The translations under genes and the position numbers were made by a program. DNA of 64,000 bases, taken from NCBI RefSeq assembly GCF_003991195.1, contig NZ_RCWL01000001.1:310001-374000 (forward strand), given 5' to 3'. Shown one piece after another: positions 16,172-25,567 of this stretch (position 1 is the stretch's first letter; the number at the start of each line of letters is the position of its first letter). Origin of the DNA: Gynurincola endophyticus. GTDB taxonomy: Bacteria > Bacteroidota > Bacteroidia > Chitinophagales > Chitinophagaceae. Under the pieces are notes generated by a model. It was given only the letters and a program-made list of their open reading frames with translations. It did no database searches and was not told the DNA's origin.

Positions 16172-17299
16172 CTACTCAAAGAATAAATCAGAAGAAATTG
16201 CGTCTGCAAACAATTTGCCGTCGTCTGTTAAGGCAATACGCTCCGTTGATTGAATAAAGTATTGTTTCCATTTAGAACTTAACAATAGCTGTGTGAATGA
16301 GTTCATTTCTTCAGTTGTTAGCAAAGATGCTATCTTTTTATAGTGAATACCTTCCGTTGTTCTTAAAGCGGTCATGATATATTCGTTCGCTACATCTTTA
16401 TGTGTAAGCGTTTCTTTTTCCCAATAGATGCCCCCGTTTTTTACTTCTTTTATATAAATAGCATTGTTGGCTATATTCCATTGTCTGCTGATTGTATTAA
16501 AAGAATGTGCACTTGGCCCTAGCCCGATATAGTGTTCACTCTGCCAGTAAGCACTGTTGTGTTTGCTTCTGTGCCCTGGTAAAGCGAAATTCGAAATTTC
16601 ATAGTGTTCGTATCCGGCAGTTTTTAGCCATTTCATTAAAAGAAGAAAATGATCAGCCTGTTTTTGAGGATCAACATTGGGGAATTTTCCAGTATGAATA
16701 AGATGATCCAGTGCGGTTTTCGGTTCAACTGTTAAGGCATAACAGGATATATGAGGAATCTTCCATTCAATGAGCCGGTCAACATTCCATTTCCAATGCG
16801 CTTCACTCAAAGTCGGTGTTCCGTAAATTAAATCTACAGTTAGGTTTTCAAAGCCGGTTGACCGGGCCAGTTCCACCGCTTTCAAAGCTTCCGCAGCATT
16901 GTGCGCACGGTTCATCCATTGCAGATCTTCTTCAAAAAAAGATTGAATGCCAATGCTTAATCGGTTGATTCCTAGTTTTTTCCAGTCCTGTAGCCGGCCC
17001 TGTTGAATATTGTCAGGATTGGTTTCTAAAGTGATTTCAGCGTCTGCCGTTATTGTAAAGTGTCGATGAAGTTGGTCAAGAATAGCCGTTAACTCTTCCG
17101 TTGATAATAAAGATGGTGTACCGCCGCCGAAATAAACCGTTTTTACTACCTCCTGCTGCAGGTAATCTTTTCTGAGCTCAATTTCTTTTAACAAGGCTTC
17201 CACAAATGCCGGTTTCTGTTTCAGAGACGTTGAAAAGTGAAAGTTGCAATAATGGCAAGCCTGTTTGCAAAAGGGAATATGTAAATAGATACCTGCCAT
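16172..17299 (-). CDS. hemW: Radical SAM heme chaperone HemW (coproporphyrinogen oxidase-like)
   Basis: A 375-residue radical SAM protein. It starts MAGIYLHIPFCKQACHYCNF: the 4Fe-4S cluster cysteines Cys11, Cys15 and Cys18 form the CxxxCxxC motif. Next come YFGGGTPSLL (SAM-binding) and the ETNPDNI and SIGIQSF segments, with a C-terminal HemW/HemN domain (YEISNFA, HNSAYW, GLGPSAHS). HemW inserts heme into respiratory proteins. The shorter length and HemW-like N-terminus favour HemW over oxygen-independent coproporphyrinogen oxidase HemN. It stands alone between gpsA (convergent) and the BamA-like gene (divergent). Confidence 0.93.
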   Translation of the reverse strand: MAGIYLHIPFCKQACHYCNFHFSTSLKQKPAFVEALLKEIELRKDYLQQEVVKTVYFGGGTPSLLSTEELTAILDQLHRHFTITADAEITLETNPDNIQQGRLQDWKKLGINRLSIGIQSFFEEDLQWMNRAHNAAEALKAVELARSTGFENLTVDLIYGTPTLSEAHWKWNVDRLIEWKIPHISCYALTVEPKTALDHLIHTGKFPNVDPQKQADHFLLLMKWLKTAGYEHYEISNFALPGHRSKHNSAYWQSEHYIGLGPSAHSFNTISRQWNIANNAIYIKEVKNGGIYWEKETLTHKDVANEYIMTALRTTEGIHYKKIASLLTTEEMNSFTQLLLSSKWKQYFIQSTERIALTDDGKLFADAISSDLFFE

Positions 17300-17437
17300 A
17301 GAGAGATGTTGTAAGTTTGTGTAAAATTACAGTTTTAAGAATTAAGTTCTGGAAGATACAAGTGAAGGACTGTTTCTGGCGTTATAGTCACACGAAACGA
17401 ATTTCGTAAAATTGCAATATCTTGTAACAACACGTAA

Positions 17438-19195
17438 ATGACGAAAAGGTTTTTTATAATAACCATATTTAGCCTGTTGGTGATGAAAGTTGCGGCGCAA
17501 ACACGTTTAGTGATTCAGGCTGAAGCTACCGGTGATGCATTGGCTATTATAACGTCATTTCCGAAAGCTTTTGAAACCGTTGATGCAGTTATTGCGCAAT
17601 TTCCAGTGCTTGTCAATCAGCTGCAGGCAAAAGGATATTGGGAGGCTTCGGTAGATCAGTGGGTGCTTAAAAATGATACTGTATTCGCCGGCTGCTGGAT
17701 AGGCAAACAGTATAATGAATTGCAATTGCAGCCAGACAGTATCGCTCAGCTCCTGTTAAAAAATTACCAGTGGAAAAAAACAAAAACGGTATCAGTCACT
17801 GAACTGGATTCTTTTCAAAATCACCTGCTGAACTATTTATCCGAATTAGGTTATCCATTTGCGAAAGTAGAGTTTCATAACGTTCAGCTTTTGCCAGATC
17901 CTGTGCTGCCGTTGAAAATAGAAGCGGGCCCCATGTATAGCTTCGACAGTATTATTAATGTTGGCCCGGCAACATTGAATCATCATTTCATCTCTAAATA
18001 CCTGCAAATAGAAAAGGGAACACTTTTTCAACCGTCCAGAATGCGTGAAATCAGTAATAAACTGAATACGCTCGACTTTATAGAACAGGCAGCTCCTCCT
18101 CAGATACAATTAACAGGAACCGGTGCTATTCTGCAGTTAAACCTGAAAGAACGTAAGGTTTCACAGTTTGATTTTCTGATCGGGTTATTACCGGCAACAG
18201 ACGAAGTATTACGCCAGAAATTATTGATTACCGGTGAAGCTAATATTCTTCTTAAAAACGAATTTGGCGGTGGAGAATCTATCGGTTTAACCTGGCAGCA
18301 ATTACAGCCGAAATCACCCCGCTTGCAAATAATTTTTGATCAGCCTTACATATTTAAAACCAACTGGGGGGTGAGCGCAGGCTTTCAGCTTTTTAAAAAA
18401 GACAGTAGTTTTCTTACCATTCAATTGAATGCAGGATTAAAATATGCAATGGGAAAAAGGCAGGTCGGTACTTTTTTTGTGCAACAAAACACATCCAATA
18501 TTATCGGCCTGGATACCAACCTGATCAAATCCACGAAAGCATTGCCTCCTCAATTGGATGTTCGCTCTACAAACATTGGTCTGGCACATGAATATAATGG
18601 AACAGATTATCTCCGGAATCCCAGAAAAGGGATGTGGTGGATGTTAAGTGGAAGTGCAGGATTAAAACAAGTGAAACAAAACGCTGCAATTGCACAAATA
18701 AAAGACCCTTCTTTTGATTATACGAGTTTATATGATACCGTACAGTTGAAATCTTATCAGTTTCGATTAACCGGCATCATAGATAAATATCTTCCGGTAG
18801 GAAAAGCGAGTACGATTAAATTATCAACAAAAGCCGGTTGGTATCAATCGCCACAGATTTACCGGAATGAGCTATTTCAGATCGGCGGATTTAAATTGTT
18901 AAGAGGGTTTGATGAAGAAAGCATTTATGTGTCTGGTTATGCAGTGGCTACTTTTGAATACAGGTATCTGATAGGTCGAAATGCTTATTTATTTGGCTTT
19001 ACTGATGCCGGTTGGGTAAAAAGTGCACAGGTGGGCGCTGTGTTTTCAGATCAGATGTTAAGCGGTGGAATGGGTATTTATCTCGAAACAAGAGCCGGTG
19101 TTATACAGATGGCGTTGGCTGCAGGTAAAAGAAAAGACCAGAATTTTGACATCCGGCAGGCTAAAATCCACCTCGGATACGTTAATTATTTTTAG
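17438..19195 (+). CDS. BamA/TamA-family outer-membrane protein (POTRA + surface-antigen barrel)
   Basis: A 585-residue exported protein; signal peptide 1-20 (KVAAQ). Residues ~25-215 hold POTRA-like alpha/beta repeats (GYWEASVDQW, LLNYLSELGYPFAKVEFHNV, RMREISNKLNTLDFI). The C-terminal ~360 residues form a 16-strand-type surface-antigen barrel: NEFGGGESIGLTWQQLQPKSPRLQIIFDQPYIF, RNPRKGMWW, QIGGFKLLRGFDEESIY (the conserved lid-loop R/GF motif) and the last strand KIHLGYVNYF with terminal Phe. It is shorter than BamA (usually ~800), so it is probably an accessory family member for outer-membrane protein or lipid insertion. The substrate is unknown. It is followed 41 bases later by DUF4271. Confidence 0.85.
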   Translation: MTKRFFIITIFSLLVMKVAAQTRLVIQAEATGDALAIITSFPKAFETVDAVIAQFPVLVNQLQAKGYWEASVDQWVLKNDTVFAGCWIGKQYNELQLQPDSIAQLLLKNYQWKKTKTVSVTELDSFQNHLLNYLSELGYPFAKVEFHNVQLLPDPVLPLKIEAGPMYSFDSIINVGPATLNHHFISKYLQIEKGTLFQPSRMREISNKLNTLDFIEQAAPPQIQLTGTGAILQLNLKERKVSQFDFLIGLLPATDEVLRQKLLITGEANILLKNEFGGGESIGLTWQQLQPKSPRLQIIFDQPYIFKTNWGVSAGFQLFKKDSSFLTIQLNAGLKYAMGKRQVGTFFVQQNTSNIIGLDTNLIKSTKALPPQLDVRSTNIGLAHEYNGTDYLRNPRKGMWWMLSGSAGLKQVKQNAAIAQIKDPSFDYTSLYDTVQLKSYQFRLTGIIDKYLPVGKASTIKLSTKAGWYQSPQIYRNELFQIGGFKLLRGFDEESIYVSGYAVATFEYRYLIGRNAYLFGFTDAGWVKSAQVGAVFSDQMLSGGMGIYLETRAGVIQMALAAGKRKDQNFDIRQAKIHLGYVNYF

Positions 19196-19221
19196 AAATG
19201 TAAAGAATCGTAAGAAGCACT

Positions 19222-19229
19222 TACTTTTG
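19222..19229 (+). promoter_or_regulatory. -7 element for DUF4271-hemD
   Basis: TACTTTTG fits TAnnTTTG and ends 7 bases before the ATG at 19237, so the transcript would have almost no 5' leader. No good TTG at -33. Confidence 0.4.
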
Positions 19230-19236
19230 CAAAATC

Positions 19237-20202
19237 ATGATGAAAAACTGGATACTAATACTTTTTTTGAGCACATTGGGCCAATTAGTTTTGGCACAGG
19301 AAATACAACCTGATACTGTTCCTGCGGTAACAGTTCCGGTGTCCCCTCCTCAAAGAACAGTTCCCGTTTTAACCGCTGCACAAAAACAAGCTATCAAAGA
19401 CAGCATCGATATTGCTGCTATTATGGTTGAGCAACCTGTCAAAGTAACGTTAAATTATCAACGCTTAAAAGAACAATTAAGCACAGATCCACTATTTCCA
19501 TTCGGAAAAAAAGCGAGCAAAATCAGCATGCACGAATATCAGCGTGATGATAAAGATGCTTACTTCTATGTAATTGCAGGATTAGTATTGTTTTATGGAT
19601 TGATCAAACTCATATTCGGAAAATATGTAGCCTGGTTGTTCAATGTGTTTTTTCGTTCGAATCTGCGCCCGCAGCAAATCAGAGATCAATTACAACATAC
19701 ACCGCTACCTTCATTATTATTGAATATTTTGTTTATATTTGTAGGAGGCGTGTTTCTGTTGTTTCTTTCAGAATACTATAACATCGCTACCGATGAAAAC
19801 GAGTGGATCCTGATTGCTTATTACTGCGCAATGATTGCAATGCTGATAATCGGCCAATATATCTTACTCAAAACAATCGGGTGGATATTTAATATATCGG
19901 CTATTACTGATATTTATATATTCATAATTTTCCTTGTCAACAAAATCATCGGTATCATATTACTTCCGGTAATAGTGCTGATGGCTTTTCCAATTCCTAC
20001 GTTAATTCCGGTGGTGGTAACAATTATCAGCCTTATTTTCCTGATATTGTTGCTCTACAGATTTATAATTTCTTATAAATCAATAGGAAACGAAATTAAG
20101 GTGGGTCGCTTCCATTTTTTTATTTACCTTTGCGCCTTCGAAATAGCACCCTTATTAGTAATAGGAAAGGTGTTATTGGATTATGTAGATAGAAGTTATT
20201 AA
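19237..20202 (+). CDS. DUF4271 family membrane protein
   Basis: A 321-residue protein with a signal peptide (residues 1-20, LVLAQ) and an extracytoplasmic proline/valine-rich linker. A segment 'DPLFPFGKKASKISMHEYQRDDKD' comes before about six membrane helices (from ~109). This matches the Bacteroidota family DUF4271, which I recall as commonly sitting directly before the uroporphyrinogen-III synthase gene, as it does here (26-base gap). No enzymatic motif is visible. A role linked to heme synthesis at the membrane is only an inference from gene order. The second Met (19240) is an equally possible start. Confidence 0.85.
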   Translation: MMKNWILILFLSTLGQLVLAQEIQPDTVPAVTVPVSPPQRTVPVLTAAQKQAIKDSIDIAAIMVEQPVKVTLNYQRLKEQLSTDPLFPFGKKASKISMHEYQRDDKDAYFYVIAGLVLFYGLIKLIFGKYVAWLFNVFFRSNLRPQQIRDQLQHTPLPSLLLNILFIFVGGVFLLFLSEYYNIATDENEWILIAYYCAMIAMLIIGQYILLKTIGWIFNISAITDIYIFIIFLVNKIIGIILLPVIVLMAFPIPTLIPVVVTIISLIFLILLLYRFIISYKSIGNEIKVGRFHFFIYLCAFEIAPLLVIGKVLLDYVDRSY

Positions 20203-20228
20203 TTGTTGTAAATCCATACTTAAAAAAT

Positions 20229-21038
20229 ATGGTTAAAAACGGTGCTAAAAAAGCAATTGCGGGAAAAAAAGAGATAGGTGTAATTAAGCATGTTTTGATT
20301 ACGCAGCCTAGACCTGAATCTGACAAATCGCCGTATTTCGAACTAGCGAGGAAGTATAGTGTTGAATTAGACTTTCAACCTTTCATTCAATTGGAAGGAA
20401 TTCCCGGAAAGGAATTCAGAAAGCAAAAAATTGACATCTCTAGCTACTCTGCTGTGATCTTTACGAGCCGAAATGCAATTGACCATTTTTTCAGAACTTG
20501 TGAAGAGTTGAAAGTGACGGTTTCGCAAGACACAAAATACTTCTGTATTACAGAGGCTGTCGCCCTATACCTTCAAAAGTTTATCCTTTATAGAAAACGT
20601 AAGGTGTTTTATGGTTCTGACGGATCAAACAAAAGTATGTTTGATGCAATCAGTAAACATAAGGAAAATGAAAAATTCCTGTACACCTGTTCTGAAAACC
20701 AGCAGGATAATGAAATTATCAACTGGTTGAAGACGCATAATTGTGAGTTCGCTACTCCATTTATGTATCGTACGGTGAGTACTGATGTGAAGGAACTGTT
20801 GTCTGACAAAAATTACGATGTAATTTGTTTCTTTACCCCGAGCGGAGTAAAGAGCTTGTTTGATAATTTGCCTGATTTTCAACAAAATGGAACAAAAATC
20901 GGTGCCTTCGGAAGTAATACGGCAAAAGCGGTGGAAGAATCGGGCTTAACACTCGAGATCAAAGCCCCTCAGCCACAAGTACCTTCAATGGTGGCCGCAC
21001 TGGATAATTTCCTGGGAACAGTGATCAAAGCGAAGTAA
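20229..21038 (+). CDS. hemD: Uroporphyrinogen-III synthase
   Basis: 269 residues, two-lobed HemD fold. It cyclises hydroxymethylbilane to uroporphyrinogen III in tetrapyrrole synthesis. Visible family pieces are HVLITQPRPE (first strand), SAVIFTSRNAIDHFF, FCITEAVALYLQ, FLYTCSENQQD, DVICFFTPSGVKSLFDN and KIGAFGSNTAKAVEESGL, the characteristic alternating segments. HemD proteins are very divergent and this one is typical of the Bacteroidota form. A lysine-rich N-terminal ~18 residues precede the fold; the true start could be a few codons later. Co-transcribed with DUF4271 upstream. Confidence 0.88.
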   Translation: MVKNGAKKAIAGKKEIGVIKHVLITQPRPESDKSPYFELARKYSVELDFQPFIQLEGIPGKEFRKQKIDISSYSAVIFTSRNAIDHFFRTCEELKVTVSQDTKYFCITEAVALYLQKFILYRKRKVFYGSDGSNKSMFDAISKHKENEKFLYTCSENQQDNEIINWLKTHNCEFATPFMYRTVSTDVKELLSDKNYDVICFFTPSGVKSLFDNLPDFQQNGTKIGAFGSNTAKAVEESGLTLEIKAPQPQVPSMVAALDNFLGTVIKAK

Positions 21039-21167
21039 TTGTGAAATTTTGTTGTCTCAAATAAAAATCATATCTTAATAGTATATTTACTAACATCTTT
21101 CTGTTTTCACCAAAATAGTATATTTATCGAAACATTTCTACTCGCGTTTATTTGATATGATTGATTT

Positions 21168-23231
21168 ATGGGTGATTTTACAAACCGATTAATTGGTGAA
21201 ACTAGTCCATACTTATTACAGCATGCCAAAAATCCTGTGGATTGGTATCCTTGGGGTGAAGAAGCTTTGCAAAAAGCATTAACAGAAGACAAACCTATAT
21301 TGGTGAGTATCGGTTATGCTGCCTGTCATTGGTGTCATGTAATGGAAAGGGAAAGCTTCGAAGACGAAGCCATTGCTCAATATATGAATGAGCATTTCGT
21401 CAATATCAAAATTGATAGAGAAGAACGTCCTGATCTGGACCATATTTATATGGATGCATTGCAGGCAATGAACGGACAAGGAGGATGGCCTTTGAATGTA
21501 TTCCTGACTCCTCAAAAACAACCTTTTTACGGAGGTACTTATTTCCCGCCTAAATCAATCTATAATCGCCCGTCCTGGACGCAGGTATTAGAAGGAGTTT
21601 ACAGAACTTATCAGGAGAAAAAGGAAGATGTACTGCACCAGGCAGCTCAATTAACGCAACATTTACAACAGGCGAACAGTTTCGGTTTAATGCAAAGAAG
21701 CAACCTGCCCGCTGCAGATGCTATTTTTTCAAAAGAAAAAATCGATCTCATGGCAAATAATATTCTTGCACAAGCCGACGATGAAGAAGGTGGCTTCGGC
21801 CAGGCTCCCAAATTTCCCCAAACATTTTCGATCCAGTACCTATTGCATTATCATCATTTTACCAAAGATGAAACAGCATTGAAACAAGCTTGTTTGAGTT
21901 TGGATAAGATGATGAAAGGGGGAATTTACGACCAGGTAGGAGGTGGTTTCGCACGATATAGTACAGACAAAGAATGGCTGGTTCCGCACTTTGAAAAGAT
22001 GTTATATGATAATGCATTATTGATTAATGCTTATTCAACAGCTTATCAACTTACGAAGAATATCGCCTACAAAAGAATTATAGAAGAAACTATTGCATTC
22101 GTAGAAAAAGAGATGAAAGCACCCGAAGGCGGATATTATGCTGCAATAGATGCTGACAGCGAAGGAGTAGAAGGAAAGTTTTATGTATGGGATGCGAATG
22201 AGATTTTTGAAGTACTGGGAGCAGAGGCCGGTATGTGGATGGAATATTTCAGCGTTACCGAGAGAGGCAATTGGGAAGAGAAGAATATTCTCACTATCAA
22301 AGAAGACGATGCTGATTTTGCTGCATTGTATGAAATGGAACCGGATGAGTTTTACCGGCAGCTCGATATTGCGAAGGCAAAGCTTTATGCGTATCGCTCG
22401 CATCGTATCAAACCCGCCATTGATGATAAATTATTAATGGGGTGGAATGCACTCATGAATACGGCATTGAGTAATGCAGCTGCAGCGTTGAACAGAAAAG
22501 ATTATATCGAATTGGCAGAAAAACATGCCGATTGGATGCTCAAAACATTTTTTTATCAGGGCCAGTGGTGGCATACTTATAAAGACGGTTCCAGAAAATT
22601 CACTGCTTTTTTAGATGATTACGCTTATTTAACAAAAGCATTCATTAAACTGCAGGAAGTTTCAGGAAACCTGAAATATCTCGAAACGGCTTCGTTGATC
22701 GTTGAAAAACTGCAAGCTGATTTTGTTGAACCTGAAACCGGCTTTTTCTTTTTTACCGCAAAAGATCAAAATGATGTGATTGTGCGTAAAAAAGAGATAT
22801 ATGACGGAGCAACCCCTTCAGGAAATGCAGTCATCAGTGAGTGCTTGTATGCGCTTGGTATTTTGTTCGATCATTCAGCCTGGAGAGAACAGGCTTATGT
22901 CAACGCGATGCTGATGCATCAAATGGCAAACCGTTACCCTACCTCGTTTGGGGTATGGGCCGATCTGATTCAGAGCCTGTATTTCGGCGTTGCCGAAATA
23001 GCGGTTGTTGGCGAGGATTTTGCAGTGGTGAGGGCGTCTGTTTTGGAACATTGCATCCCTTATCGGGTAATGCAGTCGGCGAGTGGAGCTGTGGAGGCAT
23101 ACCCTTTGTTGGCAGGTAAACCGGGCGGAGAAAAATCAAATATTTATTTGTGTAAAGATTATTCATGCCAAAAACCTGTAAATCAAGTGGATAGCTTCAT
23201 TCAAACACTAGAATCGGCTAAAATATTTTGA
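21168..23231 (+). CDS. DUF255 thioredoxin-like / six-hairpin glycosidase-like protein (YyaL/SPATA20 family)
   Basis: 687 residues, cytoplasmic (no signal peptide). Residues ~5-165 form the DUF255 thioredoxin-like domain with [24 protein letters not shown] and the redox-type CHWC motif (Cys53, Cys56), then [11 protein letters not shown] and [11 protein letters not shown]. The rest is an alpha/alpha-barrel: [44 protein letters not shown]. The family is widespread and its biochemical role is unsettled. Gene name yyaL comes from Bacillus; no function should be assumed. Apparently monocistronic. Confidence 0.93.
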   Translation: MGDFTNRLIGETSPYLLQHAKNPVDWYPWGEEALQKALTEDKPILVSIGYAACHWCHVMERESFEDEAIAQYMNEHFVNIKIDREERPDLDHIYMDALQAMNGQGGWPLNVFLTPQKQPFYGGTYFPPKSIYNRPSWTQVLEGVYRTYQEKKEDVLHQAAQLTQHLQQANSFGLMQRSNLPAADAIFSKEKIDLMANNILAQADDEEGGFGQAPKFPQTFSIQYLLHYHHFTKDETALKQACLSLDKMMKGGIYDQVGGGFARYSTDKEWLVPHFEKMLYDNALLINAYSTAYQLTKNIAYKRIIEETIAFVEKEMKAPEGGYYAAIDADSEGVEGKFYVWDANEIFEVLGAEAGMWMEYFSVTERGNWEEKNILTIKEDDADFAALYEMEPDEFYRQLDIAKAKLYAYRSHRIKPAIDDKLLMGWNALMNTALSNAAAALNRKDYIELAEKHADWMLKTFFYQGQWWHTYKDGSRKFTAFLDDYAYLTKAFIKLQEVSGNLKYLETASLIVEKLQADFVEPETGFFFFTAKDQNDVIVRKKEIYDGATPSGNAVISECLYALGILFDHSAWREQAYVNAMLMHQMANRYPTSFGVWADLIQSLYFGVAEIAVVGEDFAVVRASVLEHCIPYRVMQSASGAVEAYPLLAGKPGGEKSNIYLCKDYSCQKPVNQVDSFIQTLESAKIF

Positions 23232-23317
23232 GAATATTCATACAATAATATTCGATTAATGTCCGTTCTAATAGGAAGAAGCAATACGAAATATAGCTTT
23301 ATTAATAAATTCTAAAC

Positions 23318-23348
23318 TTGTGATGAAGTTGGTAAAACAGTATTTTTG
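23318..23348 (+). promoter_or_regulatory. gldK operon promoter
   Basis: TTG (23318-23320) and TATTTTTG (23341-23348) with a 20-base spacer match the Bacteroidota -33/-7 consensus very well. The start point would be near 23353, so the GTG/ATG at 23320-23325 would not be in the transcript. Confidence 0.65.
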
Positions 23349-23373
23349 CCCAATACCCTTTAATAAAATGTTT

Positions 23374-24651
23374 ATGAAAAACCTATCCGTCTTAGCAACA
23401 CTTTGTATGCTGGTAGTTGCTACAGGTTGTGGTAAATTAGGCAAGTCGTCGAAAGGAAGTACCCTTCCTAACGATGGTCAACTGCATGGGGTGGCTCCAG
23501 GCAACAGATATCAAATGGCCAAGCCTCCGGGCATGGTGTATATCCCACCTGGTACCTTTCATATGGGACCAAGCGACGAAGATGTAAACTATGCCTACAC
23601 TGCTCGCAACAAACAAGTGTCAATCAATGGATTTTGGATGGACGCTACAGAAATTACGAATAATGAGTACCGCCAGTTCGTTTACTGGGTGAGAGACTCC
23701 ATTGCTGCCACTTTATTACAATATGGTAAAGAAGTGGACGGTGTTTTTGTAATTGACTGGCCGAAAGCTAAAACTATTAAATGGGACGATAAGTCTACCA
23801 TTGAGAAAGTTGATCAAATGATGTTGTCTCCTGAAAGCCGCATTTTCGGTAAAAAAGGAATTAACGCAGCAGCTTTGATTTATCACTCCGAAACTTTCGA
23901 CCTGAAGGAAGCTTCTAAGCGTGAAAACGCCGGAAAATCTGCTTCTCAGTTTATTTCAAAAGATGATATCGCTATTTATCCAGATACGTTAGTGTGGATG
24001 AGAGACTTCTCTTATTCTTACAACGAGCCAATGACCAAGCGCTATTTTGCTCACCCCGCTTATGGTAATTATCCGGTTGTTGGGGTAACCTGGAAGCAGG
24101 CTACTGCTTTCGCAGAATGGAGAACAAACTATATGAACTCTTTCAGAGAGTCTAAAAATCAGGTAACAGAAAGTGATTTCCGTTTACCAACAGAAGCTGA
24201 GTGGGAATACGCTGCAAGAGGCGGCCGTTCTCAGTCTATGTTCCCTTGGGGTGGATATTATTTAAGAAACAGAGAAGGTTGTTTATTGGCAAACTTCAAA
24301 CCAGGCAGAGGTAACTATCCTGAAGACGGTGGTTTCTACACTGTAAAAGCAGATGCTTACTGGCCTAATGACTTCGGTTTATATTGTATGGCAGGTAACG
24401 TTGCTGAGTGGACAAGTTCTCTTTACTACGAAGGAGCTTACAACTTCCAGCATGATATGAACCCGGATATTCGCTACAACGCTACAAAAGCTGACCCTCC
24501 ACGTATGAAACGTAAAGTAATTCGCGGTGGTAGCTGGAAAGATGCAGGATTTATGCTGCAAACCAGTGCACGTGCGTACGAATACATGGATACTGCTAAA
24601 TCTTATATTGGTTTCCGCTGTGTTATCGATTTACCGCCAATGGGTAAATAA
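23374..24651 (+). CDS. gldK: Gliding motility / type IX secretion lipoprotein GldK
   Basis: About 425 residues from the chosen start. Lipoprotein signal MKNLSVLATLCMLVVATGC, lipidated Cys; outer-membrane-attached from the periplasm. The body is a formylglycine-generating-enzyme (SUMF1)-like fold with GMVYIPPGTFHMG, GFWMDATEITNNEYRQFV, FRLPTEAEWEYAARGG, GNVAEWTSSLYY and VIRGGSWKDA. In the T9SS core GldK forms the periplasmic ring with GldN. The longer frame starting at 23320 would put MMKLVKQYFC before the signal peptide; the promoter covers that codon, so 23374 (or 23368) is preferred. First gene of gldKLMN; 85 bases before gldL. Confidence 0.93.
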   Translation: MKNLSVLATLCMLVVATGCGKLGKSSKGSTLPNDGQLHGVAPGNRYQMAKPPGMVYIPPGTFHMGPSDEDVNYAYTARNKQVSINGFWMDATEITNNEYRQFVYWVRDSIAATLLQYGKEVDGVFVIDWPKAKTIKWDDKSTIEKVDQMMLSPESRIFGKKGINAAALIYHSETFDLKEASKRENAGKSASQFISKDDIAIYPDTLVWMRDFSYSYNEPMTKRYFAHPAYGNYPVVGVTWKQATAFAEWRTNYMNSFRESKNQVTESDFRLPTEAEWEYAARGGRSQSMFPWGGYYLRNREGCLLANFKPGRGNYPEDGGFYTVKADAYWPNDFGLYCMAGNVAEWTSSLYYEGAYNFQHDMNPDIRYNATKADPPRMKRKVIRGGSWKDAGFMLQTSARAYEYMDTAKSYIGFRCVIDLPPMGK

Positions 24652-24736
24652 TTATATATGAAAAACTAAAACGAACGTCTTTAAAAAACGTCTTAGCCCT
24701 TTTAAAACTAATATCTAAACAACAAAAAATTAATTT

Positions 24737-25510
24737 ATGGCTGGTAGCTCAAAAAGAACCGACAGAATATTAAATGTTATCGTTTGTCTCGGTGCAGCAG
24801 TTGTTATCGTTGGTGCGTGGATGAAAATTACCACGCAACCTGCAGCCAACCTGATGTTAACAATCGGATTGTTAACAGAGGCGTTCATCTTCATTTGTTA
24901 TGCAATCGTTCCTCCGCACGAAGATCCTATGGCATCTGTAGCTGAAGCATTACCTAAAATGATTAGTGGTGCACAGGCCGGTGGAAACCCTGCGCTCGAT
25001 AAAATGGATAAAATGTTACAGGAAGCAGATATTACTCCTGCAAACCTGACTAAATTAAGTGACAGCTTCAAGAAGTTAGGCACTACCGTTGAGAAAATCT
25101 CTGATGTTGGTGATGTATTAAAATCAACCAGCGACTACTCTGCTAAAACTAAAGAAGCTACTCAGGCATTAGATACCCTTAAAACCAGCTATCAGGGCGC
25201 TGCAAATACGATCGGCCAGTTTAACCAGGCTGCAGATAGTACTAAACAGTTCCACGAGCAGGTACAGGTGTTAAGTAAAAACTTAGGCTCATTAAATGCT
25301 ATTTATGAGTTAGAATTACAAGACACTAACAACCATTTGAAAGCAATGAACAGTTTCTATGGAAATCTTGTACAGGCATCTCAGGCTATGCAAACCAGCG
25401 TAGATGATGCTAAACAAGCTCATGAACAAATTGCTAAACTAGCGAAAAACTTAACCAGCCTGAATACTGTTTATGGCAATATGTTAAACGCTATGCAAGG
25501 ACGTTCATAA
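24737..25510 (+). CDS. gldL: Gliding motility / T9SS motor protein GldL
   Basis: 257 residues. Two N-terminal membrane helices (residues ~11-28 and ~38-58) carry the motor: Glu48 in helix 2 (LLTEAF) corresponds to the acidic residue of GldL known from Flavobacterium to be needed for proton-driven rotation, by inference from position. A long cytoplasmic coiled-coil-like region follows (~80-257, rich in Ala, Gln, Lys, Asp). It is longer than the ~215 residues usual in Flavobacterium. It forms the inner-membrane motor with GldM, which follows 57 bases later. Confidence 0.95.
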   Translation: MAGSSKRTDRILNVIVCLGAAVVIVGAWMKITTQPAANLMLTIGLLTEAFIFICYAIVPPHEDPMASVAEALPKMISGAQAGGNPALDKMDKMLQEADITPANLTKLSDSFKKLGTTVEKISDVGDVLKSTSDYSAKTKEATQALDTLKTSYQGAANTIGQFNQAADSTKQFHEQVQVLSKNLGSLNAIYELELQDTNNHLKAMNSFYGNLVQASQAMQTSVDDAKQAHEQIAKLAKNLTSLNTVYGNMLNAMQGRS

Positions 25511-25567
25511 TCCATTTCCACCTAAACTGTGAAAAACCAAATTGTTCATTAAGAAATCTTACAATAC

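Noticed and set aside
20125-20132. TACCTTTG inside the end of DUF4271 as a possible internal hemD promoter
   Set aside because: One-element match inside coding sequence, with no -33 box; DUF4271 and hemD are best read as one transcript.
23320-23373. N-terminal extension of GldK (GTG start at 23320)
   Set aside because: Covered by the -33/-7 promoter elements; the lipoprotein signal begins at 23374.
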